From DASYYE01 sp035946955 (lineage in GTDB: Bacteria; Actinomycetota; Actinomycetes; Streptosporangiales; Streptosporangiaceae), in the NCBI GenBank assembly GCA_035946955.1, contig DASYYE010000399.1, positions 1 through 64,000 on the forward strand: a stretch of DNA of 64,000 nucleotides. Direction: 5' to 3'. Under the pieces are notes generated by a model. That model was not told where the DNA came from, made no database searches, and was given only the letters and a program-made list of their open reading frames with translations. The number at the start of each line of letters is the position of its first letter. Positions within the stretch are counted from its first letter, which is position 1. The position numbers and the translations under genes were made by a program. Below, piece by piece: positions 52,357 to 60,180 of the stretch.

Positions 52357-53073
52357 ATGTCTAACACACTCTGCACACCCCAGCCAGAAATGAACCTGGC
52401 AACCTGGACCGCCGTCGACGATTACTTCTGCCAGGCACTCATCCCCGGCGACGCCACGATGGACGAAACGCAGCGTTCCAGCGCGGCGGGCGGCCTGCCC
52501 TCCATCAGTGTGTCCGCGGCGCAGGGCAAGCTGCTCCATCTGCTCGCCCGGAGCATCGGCGCCCGGCGCATCCTCGAGGTCGGCACCCTGGGTGGCTATA
52601 GCACCATCTGGCTGGCCAGGGCTATCCGTCTCCCCGGCATGCTGATCACCCTTGAACTCGACCCGCACCACGCCGATGTGGCCAGAAGCAACCTCGACCA
52701 GGCTGGCGTCGGCGACCTGGTCGACATCCGGATCGGCCCAGCGGCCGAGAGCCTGGCGGCACTGGCCGACGCCCACCCAGAACCCTTCGACCTCGTCTTT
52801 ATCGATGCCGACAAAACCTCCAACTCCCTGTACTTCGACTACGCCGTCCGCCTCGGCCGCCCGGGGACCGTCATAGTCATCGACAATGTGGTCCGCAGCG
52901 GCTGGGTCGCCGACGGCACCAGCCGCGGCCAAGAAGCCAGCGGAACACACGAGCTGGTCTGTGCGCTCGCCACCCGCAAGGGAGTCGATGCCACCGTCAT
53001 CCAGACGGTCGGCACCAAGGGGCACGACGGATTCCTCCTGGCCCTGGTCGGGGACAACCCTCGTGACCGCTAG
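52357..53073 (+). CDS. Class I O-methyltransferase (CCoAOMT/COMT-like)
   Basis: 238 aa. GGLPSISVSAAQGKLLHLLA, RRILEVGTLGGYSTIWLARA (SAM motif I), LITLELDPHHADVARSNLDQ, FDLVFIDADKTSNSLYFDYA (metal-binding DADK) and VIVIDNVVRSGWVADG match bacterial cation-dependent O-methyltransferases. They methylate hydroxyls of phenolic or catechol-like compounds. It stands alone behind a palindrome-covered promoter and is probably induced by a small molecule. Confidence 0.9.
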   Translation: MSNTLCTPQPEMNLATWTAVDDYFCQALIPGDATMDETQRSSAAGGLPSISVSAAQGKLLHLLARSIGARRILEVGTLGGYSTIWLARAIRLPGMLITLELDPHHADVARSNLDQAGVGDLVDIRIGPAAESLAALADAHPEPFDLVFIDADKTSNSLYFDYAVRLGRPGTVIVIDNVVRSGWVADGTSRGQEASGTHELVCALATRKGVDATVIQTVGTKGHDGFLLALVGDNPRDR

Positions 53074-53719
53074 CAAGGTGCTGCCAAGCGCCCGCGACGG
53101 GCAGACGCGCGGTATCGGCAATCCCGGCCGGCCGACAGCACGAGCTTCCCGGGCGCGTGGCCTTGCTCGCTGACCCGGTGCGCCTGGGCAACCTCGGCTA
53201 GTGGGAAGGTCTGCGCGACCGGGAGGGAGAAGCGCCCGGACTCGATCAGCGCGCCGATCTCGCCGATTGCGTGGCCCGCGTGGCGGGCGTCGTCGCTGCT
53301 GAACCTCGCCCATGCTCGCGGGCTCCGCTGGAGTCGGCGACCGTGATGACGTTCCCGGCGCCGCTGGCGAGGTCGATGAGCTTGGGGAGCACCCTGCTCC
53401 CGGCGGCGTCGAGTGCCGTGTCGACGCCGCCGGGAGCCAGTGCGCGGACCCGCCCGGCGAGGCCTTCGCCGTAGGCGACGGGTTCGGCCCCCAGCAAGCG
53501 CAGGTAGTCGTGGTTCGCCGGACTGGCGGTGCCGATCACGCGCGCATGGCGGATTCGCCGGGCAAGTCCGCCAGAGATCCAGCCTGAGGTTCCGCCGGAC
53601 GCCGTCAACGGGGTGGCGGCCAGCTCAGGAAGCTGCACGGTGGCGAGGGCCAGTTCGGTCAGGAGGGCCCGCAGCACCAGCAGCCGCCGCAGGTCATGCA
53701 TGTATCCATTCATAGACAA
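53070..53719 (-). pseudogene. Broken zinc-type alcohol dehydrogenase/quinone oxidoreductase
   Basis: Pieces of one MDR protein are present: VQLPELAATPLTA, then after a gap ARVIGTASPANHDYLRLLGA, LAGRVRALAPGGVDTALDAA and LIDLASGAGNVITVADSSG. After a one-base loss in a G-run near 53307-53311 the third frame continues FSSDDARHAGHAIGEIGALI and EVAQAHRVSEQGHAPGKLVL. The catalytic N-terminal domain and the Rossmann glycine loop are missing. It is decayed and cannot work. Confidence 0.75.
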
Positions 53720-53846
53720 AATTTGGGCTGTTGCGGAGAAAATGGTAATTGGTCCCTTAGGTGAGGCTGGTCCATGCTGGGGTGGGGCCCGCTATGACGG
53801 GGGGCTTCATGCGGATAATCGGCCTGCTGGATGGAACGGGGACTCA
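53720..53846. other. Promoter region of the sedolisin gene
   Basis: AT-richer than its surroundings (ACAAAATTTGGGC, AGAAAATGGTAATTGG) with no gene. Probably the promoter of the protease. Confidence 0.4.
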
Positions 53847-55742
53847 ATGCACTTTCGAAGCCATGCCTTAATCGCGGCTCTGGCCGCCAGTGCCGCCTGC
53901 GTGCTGCTCGGCGGGGGAATCGCTGACGCTGCTGTGGTCGGACCCGGACCCGCCGGCCTGGTAGTGCTGGGGAACACGGCGCCGCCCGCCGGACCCGGAT
54001 CGGCGATGCCGGCCGCGAGCCGGGTCAATGTGAGCGTGCTGATCGGCCATGACCAGGCAGGCCTGGCCGCCGCCGCGCAGGCGATATCCGACCCGGCCAG
54101 CCCCCGTTACCAGCATTACCTGAGCACCGCCCAAGTCGCTGGAGAGTTCGGTGCCACCCCAGCGCAGCAGGTGGCGGTGAGCGGCTGGCTCAGCAAGCCC
54201 GGCCTGACCGTGACCCACCACGATGCCTTCACCGTGGACGCGTCCGGCACCGTGGCGCAGGCGCAGTCCGCTCTGCACGTCAGGCTGGCGCTGTACCGCC
54301 CCAGCGGCGGCACCGAACAGGTCGTCGCGGACAAGCCGATGTCTGTGCCGGCCGCGATCGCCAGCTCGGTGAGCACGATCCAGGTCAGCCAGGCCACGGT
54401 CTCGATGACTCCGCATGAGCGGCTGGCGCCTGTGCCTGCCCACCCGCAGCCTCTCGCCACGGTCAAGGGGAAGTGCTCGGCCTACTACGGCCAGGTCCAG
54501 GCTGCCCGTCTGCCTGGCGCCTACGGCAGAACCCTCAACTGGGCGCCCTGCGGCTACCTGCCGCAGCAACTGCAGGGCGCCTACGGCGCCACCGGGTCCG
54601 GTCTGACCGGAGCCGGGGCCAGCGTGGCGATCCTCAGCGAGGACAATGACACGACCGCGCTTTCCGACGCCAACCGCTGGGCCGGGGATCGCCACTTCCC
54701 GCCGTTCAAGCCCGGCCAGTTCTCCACCAACATCACCAGGGGCGTCCCCAACGGCACCGGCGACGTGGAGAGCGCACTCGACGTGGAGGCCGCGCACGGG
54801 ATGGCTCCAGCGGCGCGGGTCACCTACGTCGCCGGCAACGGCAAGATCACCGGTGACCGGCTGCTCGACGCGCTGGACACGGTTGTCACCTACCACATCG
54901 CCGACGTGGTGACCAGTTCGTGGTACATCGGCTGGCTTCCCCAGCCCAAGAGCGTGATCACCGCCTGGGAAGGCGTGCTCCAGCGGGCCGCCGTCGAGGG
55001 CATCACCGTCAACTTCGCCAGCGGGGACGCTCAACTACCCACGAAGATCCAGTATCCCGGCGCTGACCCATGGATCACCGCGGTCGGCGGGACCAGCCTC
55101 GCAATCGGCGCCCAGGACAACTACCTGTGGGAGACCGGCTGGGTGACCGACGTGGCGCTTCTGAACAAATCCGCCACGGCCTGGAACCCCACTCCGCCCG
55201 GCACCTTTTTCGCAGGCACCACGGGCGGTATTTCCTCCTTCGCCGAACCCTTCTACCAGCAGGGCGTGGTGTCAGGCAACGTCATCAACGGCAGTGCCAA
55301 GCGGGCCGTGCCCGACGTGTCTGACCTCGGCGACTTTACCGTCGGCTACCAGATTGGCTACTCCTATCCCAGCAAAGACCAGCTCATCTACGTCAACGCA
55401 GTTAACGGCGGAACCAGCCTGTCCTCGCCGTTGTTCACCGGGTTCGAGGCTGACCTGATCCAAGGCCGCCACATCGCACTCGGCTTCGCCAACCCCGCGC
55501 TCTACAACGTGGCGAACACCAGCGCCTTCCACGATGTCACGAGCAGCCCACAAGGCCAGGGCTTCACCGAGGCGACTGTGTACGGCCCCGCCTACGGCCA
55601 GCGGCCGTCACTGTCGACCATGGGCTTGTGCGCGACCACACCCGCGCACCAGACCTGCGGCGCCGGATACGACACCACCAGCGGTATCGGGTCGCCGGGA
55701 CCGTCCTTCTTCAGTTCATTCGGATCGCACCCGGTGCCCTGA
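53847..55742 (+). CDS. Secreted S53-family (sedolisin) serine-carboxyl peptidase
   Basis: 631 aa. Signal peptide about 1-33 (HALIAALAASAACVLLGGGI). A pro-kumamolisin activation domain follows (NVSVLIGHDQAGLAAAAQAI, SPRYQHYLSTAQVAGEFGAT). The S53 catalytic set is visible: Glu308 and Asp312 in GDVESALDVEA, Asp394 in SGD, Ser524 in GGTSLSSP. It works in acidic conditions outside the cell, after self-cleaving the pro-part. A strong hairpin follows the stop. Confidence 0.92.
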   Translation: MHFRSHALIAALAASAACVLLGGGIADAAVVGPGPAGLVVLGNTAPPAGPGSAMPAASRVNVSVLIGHDQAGLAAAAQAISDPASPRYQHYLSTAQVAGEFGATPAQQVAVSGWLSKPGLTVTHHDAFTVDASGTVAQAQSALHVRLALYRPSGGTEQVVADKPMSVPAAIASSVSTIQVSQATVSMTPHERLAPVPAHPQPLATVKGKCSAYYGQVQAARLPGAYGRTLNWAPCGYLPQQLQGAYGATGSGLTGAGASVAILSEDNDTTALSDANRWAGDRHFPPFKPGQFSTNITRGVPNGTGDVESALDVEAAHGMAPAARVTYVAGNGKITGDRLLDALDTVVTYHIADVVTSSWYIGWLPQPKSVITAWEGVLQRAAVEGITVNFASGDAQLPTKIQYPGADPWITAVGGTSLAIGAQDNYLWETGWVTDVALLNKSATAWNPTPPGTFFAGTTGGISSFAEPFYQQGVVSGNVINGSAKRAVPDVSDLGDFTVGYQIGYSYPSKDQLIYVNAVNGGTSLSSPLFTGFEADLIQGRHIALGFANPALYNVANTSAFHDVTSSPQGQGFTEATVYGPAYGQRPSLSTMGLCATTPAHQTCGAGYDTTSGIGSPGPSFFSSFGSHPVP

Positions 55743-55765
55743 CCGCCGACCGCACATCCGGCTAG

Positions 55766-55804
55766 CCCGGCGCCCGCGGACAACCCCCCTCGGCGGGCGC
55801 CGGG
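55766..55804 (+). terminator. Terminator hairpin after the sedolisin gene
   Basis: CCCGGCGCCCGC / GCGGGCGCCGGG, a perfect 12-bp stem with a 15-base loop, 24 bases after the stop. Confidence 0.7.
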
Positions 55805-55955
55805 ATGAGCGGCGGGCCACTCCTGGACCCGTTTCAGGATGTCAGGGCGGCGGCGACTTGCAGCGGATGAAGACCATGACGTAGCCGTCTTCGATGCCAC
55901 CGCAGTGGCACCTGAACCCGGACAGCGCCAGTCACAGAGTCGTGAGAGGAGACCA

Positions 55956-56057
55956 ATGTCCACCCTCAAGATGGTCATCGCGGCAGGTGGCACCGCCGCA
56001 GTGAGCCCGCCGGGCAGCCCGTCCTTCCGCCGCCTGCGGTCTGGGAGGCCGTCATGA
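55956..56057 (+). CDS. Possible 33-aa leader ORF coupled to the Asp-box propeller gene
   Basis: GAGGAG precedes an ATG that opens MSTLKMVIAAGGTAAVSPPG, ending RSGRPS. Its stop overlaps the ATG of the next gene (ATGA at 56054-56057). The first 16 residues look like the start of a signal peptide. It may be a coupling leader, or the frameshifted original N-terminus of the propeller protein. Confidence 0.35.
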   Translation: MSTLKMVIAAGGTAAVSPPGSPSFRRLRSGRPS

Positions 56058-57520
56058 CCACACGGCTGCCTCGCATCATGATCTCGGGAACCGTACTGGC
56101 CACGGCCGGGCTGCTGAGCCCGGCGGCGGTCCCGGTAGGCGCCGCCGCCCACACCTCCACCGCCCATGCCCCCGCCACCCGTGCGGTGATTCCGCCGAAC
56201 TTCGACGTCAGCGCCAGGCACGGGAACGAGGCCGAGAACGACATCGCCATCAACCCCACCAAGCCGTCGAACATCGTGGCCATGTCCACACTGAATGGCA
56301 CCGGGCTGTTCGAGGGAGTGTCGTTCGATGGCGGCAAGAGCTGGACCCGCAAGGTCATCGGCACCAGCCGGAACGGGCCGCTTGGCTTGATCTGCTGCGA
56401 CGAGCAGCTTGCCTGGGACAGGTTCGGCGACCTGTGGATGACCTACCTGGTCAACACCAACGGCAATACCTGGGTCGCGCTGTCCACCGATGGCGGGCTG
56501 ACGTTCACCAAGGCCGCCGAGATCGTGCCGACCTCGTCACCTGGCAGCAAGCCCCCTCCGGGTTATAGGCCCAGGCGGCTGAACAACCCCGGCAAGATCT
56601 CCGCCGACCAGCCCTCCATCGCAGTGGGGAAGGGCAGCGTGTGGGTGAGCTACACCGGCCCCGGGGTGATACAGGCGGCCGGCGCCCGGGTCACCGGCCT
56701 GGGCAAGTTCGGGCCGTTCAGCAAACCCGAAAGCGTCCCCACCAGCCACGGGTCCGGCGACTTCGGCGACACCGCCGTCGGCCCAGCCGGCCAGGTCATG
56801 GTGACCTACCAGGACTTCAGCGGCAAGGGCAAGTCCAGCATCTACACCGCGCTGGACGCCAACGGCCTGGCGGCGGGCGGGTTCACCCAGCCGCGGTTGC
56901 TGGCCCGGACCAGGGTCCTCGGGTTCGATCCGATCCCCGCCCAGCCGCACCGGACGATCGACGCCGAGGCGAACCTGGCGTGGGACTACAGCGGCGGCCC
57001 GCACAGCGGCCGGGTGTACGCGGTGTGGACCCAGGAGACACCCGTTTTGGGCGAGAACAACACCGACATCATGTTCCAGTACTCCGATGACAACGGCGCG
57101 ACCTGGACCCACCCCGCCCTGCTCAACACCGACCACAGCGGCAACAGCCAGTTCAACCCGGCCATCGCGGTAGACCAGTCCACCGGAGACGTGGCGGTGT
57201 CATGGTATGACTGCCGCAATGACTCCGGCGTCGGTGCCGCGGGGGACACCGACTGGATCCCCAACGACGACATGCAGGTCTGGGCCACCTACTCTTTCGA
57301 CGGCGGCGTCAGCTTCGCCCCCAACTTCCGGGTCAGCGCGGGCACCAGCAACGCCCCCGACGCGCACAGCGGCTTCGACTACGGCGACTACACCCATGCC
57401 GCCTTCGCCGACCACCTCTTCTACCCGGCCTGGTCGGACAACTCCAACAGCGCCCACCAAAACCCCGACGGCACACACCACCAGCTCGACTTGTTCACCG
57501 CCAAGGTTGTCATCCCCTGA
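56054..57520 (+). CDS. Secreted sialidase-like Asp-box beta-propeller protein
   Basis: 488 aa. Signal peptide about 1-31 (RIMISGTVLATAGLLSPAAV then PVGAAAH). Asp-boxes (S-x-D-x-G-x-x-W) recur: VSFDGGKSWTR, LSTDGGLTFTK, YSDDNGATWTH, YSFDGGVSFAP, as in BNR/sialidase propellers. I do not see the Arg triad or Asp/Glu/Tyr set that would prove sialidase action, so 'sialidase-like fold' is safer. It is exported and follows the sedolisin. Confidence 0.8.
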   Translation: MTTRLPRIMISGTVLATAGLLSPAAVPVGAAAHTSTAHAPATRAVIPPNFDVSARHGNEAENDIAINPTKPSNIVAMSTLNGTGLFEGVSFDGGKSWTRKVIGTSRNGPLGLICCDEQLAWDRFGDLWMTYLVNTNGNTWVALSTDGGLTFTKAAEIVPTSSPGSKPPPGYRPRRLNNPGKISADQPSIAVGKGSVWVSYTGPGVIQAAGARVTGLGKFGPFSKPESVPTSHGSGDFGDTAVGPAGQVMVTYQDFSGKGKSSIYTALDANGLAAGGFTQPRLLARTRVLGFDPIPAQPHRTIDAEANLAWDYSGGPHSGRVYAVWTQETPVLGENNTDIMFQYSDDNGATWTHPALLNTDHSGNSQFNPAIAVDQSTGDVAVSWYDCRNDSGVGAAGDTDWIPNDDMQVWATYSFDGGVSFAPNFRVSAGTSNAPDAHSGFDYGDYTHAAFADHLFYPAWSDNSNSAHQNPDGTHHQLDLFTAKVVIP

Positions 57521-57523
57521 CAG

Positions 57524-57573
57524 CGCCACAGCCCAGCCGGGGCCAGCGAGACGGCCCCGGTTGGGCTGTGGCG
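57524..57573 (+). terminator. Very strong 21-bp-stem terminator after the propeller gene
   Basis: CGCCACAGCCCAGCCGGGGCC (57524-57544) pairs with 57553-57573, all positions matched with one G-U pair, around an 8-base loop. It begins 3 bases past the stop codon and can also serve the convergent VapBC-like pair. Confidence 0.85.
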
Positions 57574-57643
57574 TGTGGCGGCCACGTGGGCGCGCTGGCA
57601 ACTCCGAGGAGTTCCTCCAGCGATACCTGCCAATGCCCAGGCT

Positions 57644-58081
57644 TCAGTCAGGTGAGCTCTTCCTGCGGGCTAGCGGTTCGATAACGACTGTCCGGTAGGG
57701 GGCAGCCAGCCGGGCGAGGTCATCGGGATCGGCGGTCTGCACCACTCCCCCACCGACTTCCACCGCCACCGCGACAGGATGGGCGTCTGCAAAAAGTGCG
57801 GAACTCGCGCGTGCCTCAGCCAGGATGGCCCCGATAAGGCGGGCCAGACCGCGGTCGGTATCGCGCAGCAGGAGCCCATCCCCCGACTCCCGGGCCAGGA
57901 GGGCGTCCAGCGCCTGGTTCCGCCCGCCCCCCCGGTACAACCCGGCCAGGGTGCCCGTGGCGATCGCGACCTCGCGCCGCAGCCTGCGCGCCGCTTCCAT
58001 CGCACGCCGGACCTTACGTTCCGCTGGATGCCTCGGATCCAGCAGCGCGCTGACCGCCTCGGCGTCGAGTACAAGGCGCAT
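57644..58081 (-). CDS. PIN-domain (VapC-like) toxin
   Basis: 145 aa. LVLDAEAVSALLD holds the first acidic residue (Asp6), SALFADAHPVAVAV carries Asp99, and VVQTADPDDLARL is the C-terminal PIN signature (Asp118). These acidic residues form the metal site of PIN ribonucleases. Its ATG overlaps the upstream antitoxin stop by one base (TGATG). As a VapC-type toxin it would cleave tRNA or rRNA when freed from the antitoxin. Confidence 0.85.
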   Translation of the reverse strand: MRLVLDAEAVSALLDPRHPAERKVRRAMEAARRLRREVAIATGTLAGLYRGGGRNQALDALLARESGDGLLLRDTDRGLARLIGAILAEARASSALFADAHPVAVAVEVGGGVVQTADPDDLARLAAPYRTVVIEPLARRKSSPD

Positions 58082-58362
58082 CAGCCGGCCCGCAACCCGC
58101 CGGGTTCGCCGACAGCACCGCCGAGCAGGCGCATGTACCGCGCGATCTCGGCCTCGTCCTCTGGCTCATCCAGTCTTCCCCGCTCCTCAGCCAGATGATC
58201 CAGCAGATCCGCTAGAGCCTGCTGCCGCTTGCGCCTGGTGAACTCCGCCCGCAAGACAGCGTTCACCTCGGCCGACAGCGTGGTTCCGTCTTCGGCTTCC
58301 AAAGCGGCGACGAGGTCCGCGTCGAGGGTGACCGAAACCTTCCGCTTGGCTGAGGATGTCAT
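58081..58362 (-). CDS. VapB-like antitoxin (ribbon-helix-helix type)
   Basis: 93 aa. KRKVSVTLDADLVAALEAED followed by TTLSAEVNAVLRAEFTRRKR is a beta-strand-helix-helix DNA-binding unit. The acidic C-terminal half (EERGRLDEPEDEAEIARYMR) would wrap and neutralise the PIN toxin. It precedes and overlaps that gene, the usual antitoxin-toxin order. The ATG lies six bases after a TAGGAT -10, so the transcript is probably leaderless. Confidence 0.82.
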   Translation of the reverse strand: MTSSAKRKVSVTLDADLVAALEAEDGTTLSAEVNAVLRAEFTRRKRQQALADLLDHLAEERGRLDEPEDEAEIARYMRLLGGAVGEPGGLRAG

Positions 58363-58368
58363 ACCACT

Positions 58369-58374
58369 ATCCTA
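58369..58374 (-). promoter_or_regulatory. Probable extended -10 of the VapBC-like operon
   Basis: On the minus strand TGG-TAGGAT ends six bases before the ATG at 58362, an extended -10. Like the other toxin-antitoxin locus here, it gives a leaderless message. Confidence 0.5.
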
Positions 58375-58630
58375 CCAGTGTCGCCTTATCGGGCCCATCG
58401 CTCGACGCCGAACTCACCGTCAGCCACACCCCCCTCAACGCCCTCACCGCCCACACCCCCTCACACCGGCGGCCGAGGTATAGGGCCGATCCTGCGCGAC
58501 CTCCAGCCGTGGGGCAATGGGGTCGATCCCCTTCCACCAGCAGGTCACCGGCCGCCTCCAGCACCGCCATCCGGGCCACCTCGCTGCGCCGGGCGGGGTG
58601 GTTGGTATCCCAAGGGCTGGCAGCGGCGGG

Positions 58631-59806
58631 TCAGGGAACGCCGGCCGGGATCTTCTCAGGGTGACTCGGTGCCACCACGGGCTCATCTCCCGGGGTTGGC
58701 ACTCCCAGGCTTATCGGCAGTTCATGCAGGTAGCCAAGGAGAATGGCGGGCTGGCGATCGTCGGAGGCACGCCGACCGCCATCCGGGGGCGGGGTGCCCG
58801 GCTCGGGTCCGCCGCCGCCGCCACCGCCGCCGCCACCGCCGCCTGGTCGCCGGCCCGGGTGGCCCGCCGCAAAGAGCCCTCCCCAAGCGCCCAGGCCGGC
58901 ACCGAACAGCGGGAAGCAGAGGAACGCAGGGAGATACCCCGCCGCAGTGTCGGCGACGCTCATCTCAAACTGGTACAGGGCTGGGTTGTACATGCTGGGT
59001 TGCGGGAGGTGCCCGCCGGCGAGGGTCCACACAGGGGGACGTGGTCTGCTGAAGACCCATAGGAGGGGCTTCACCATGTGCGGCAGCAGGGCGGCCGTGC
59101 CGGTACTCAGAAGGCAGAAAAGCAGTGCGGCGACGGCGCCGGCGCACAGCCCTGCCGCCAGGCCCTGCCGGGCACGGACGTCGGCCAGCGGCAGCTGCTG
59201 GCGGCGACGGCCGGCCCGCCGGGCCGCAACCAGGCCGGCTGCGATGGTTATGCCCAGCGCAAGCGGCAACGCGAGCGCTCGTGTCACGTCGTAGACGTCG
59301 GCCAGCCATCCAATGCTGAGATGCGGCCACCTGCCCATGGGCGGCAGCGCATACATGAGCAGACCGGCCGCTACCCCCGCTCCGGTGCCGATGGCCAGCA
59401 CCACCGGGCTGATGGGTGGCCGCCGCGCCGTCACCGCGAGGAGCCCGGCCACATAGGCCGCGATGACCATCAGGAAGATGATCTCGCCTGCCCAGGCACC
59501 CGCGAGCCAGGCGCGCCCGGAATACGCGGTGTACTCCGACCGCTCCACCTCGGCCTTGACCAGCACCAAGGCCAACACCGCCGCGTAAGCGCCGACCCGC
59601 ACGATCCGTACGAGCCAGCTGTCGCCGACCGGGCCGAACACCCGGCGGGCGAGCCACGGCAGTCCTGCCAGCATCACCAAGGCCGCTATCACGTCGACCC
59701 TATTGATCAATGTGGCCGCATTGGTGGGCGCGCCGGGCCATCCGGCCCAGACCACACCCGCAGTGGCGGCGAGGAACACCAGCGAAGACACGATCCTGCG
59801 AGGCAT
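58631..59806 (-). CDS. Polytopic membrane protein with C-terminal polyglycine tract
   Basis: 391 aa from the ATG at 59806 (GGGAGG upstream; the longer frame is not similar to anything). About eight membrane helices occur, starting IVSSLVFLAATAGVVWAGWP and VIAALVMLAGLPWLARRVFG. Residues about 320-332 are a run of 12 glycines coded by GGC/GGT repeats, followed by a Pro- and Asp-rich tail. No family recognised. Confidence 0.6.
   Translation of the reverse strand: MPRRIVSSLVFLAATAGVVWAGWPGAPTNAATLINRVDVIAALVMLAGLPWLARRVFGPVGDSWLVRIVRVGAYAAVLALVLVKAEVERSEYTAYSGRAWLAGAWAGEIIFLMVIAAYVAGLLAVTARRPPISPVVLAIGTGAGVAAGLLMYALPPMGRWPHLSIGWLADVYDVTRALALPLALGITIAAGLVAARRAGRRRQQLPLADVRARQGLAAGLCAGAVAALLFCLLSTGTAALLPHMVKPLLWVFSRPRPPVWTLAGGHLPQPSMYNPALYQFEMSVADTAAGYLPAFLCFPLFGAGLGAWGGLFAAGHPGRRPGGGGGGGGGGGGPEPGTPPPDGGRRASDDRQPAILLGYLHELPISLGVPTPGDEPVVAPSHPEKIPAGVP
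58809..58843. repeat. Trinucleotide (CCG/CCA)n tract coding polyglycine
   Basis: A run of CCG and CCA triplets on the plus strand, read as glycine codons on the minus strand in the membrane-protein gene. Such tracts slip in replication and change tail length without breaking the frame. Confidence 0.7.
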
Positions 59807-60180
59807 CCGGACCTCCCTCGCTAGCAGTGACCACCTGCCAACAGCCAGGCTAGCCGTCCCCTTGCCCCAGCCCGAACCCGGCTGCCGACCCGCCCACAGC
59901 GCGACGCCCAACGACCAGGGCCTACCTCCCTGCCGGCCGATACCGGCCGGGTGGAGATGACCCACCCGTCGGGGAGGTCCCAACGTTGCATCGTTCTGGG
60001 CATGGGTGATCCTGGCCAGGCTGTGCCCAGCCAGCCGCTGGGCGAACAACCAGCTACCCCTACACCACTCCAGCTGACCAGACCCACCCTGGGCTGGCCG
60101 GACCGTGACGGCCAGGCCAGCCCCAACGGTTCACAAACGAGGGCGGAACTCTCCATCGACCGCGTCGGCCCCGCCCCAGA
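59807..60180. other. Gene-poor stretch
   Basis: About 370 bases between the membrane-protein gene and the next propeller gene. Frames on both strands are short and without motifs. Confidence 0.4.
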
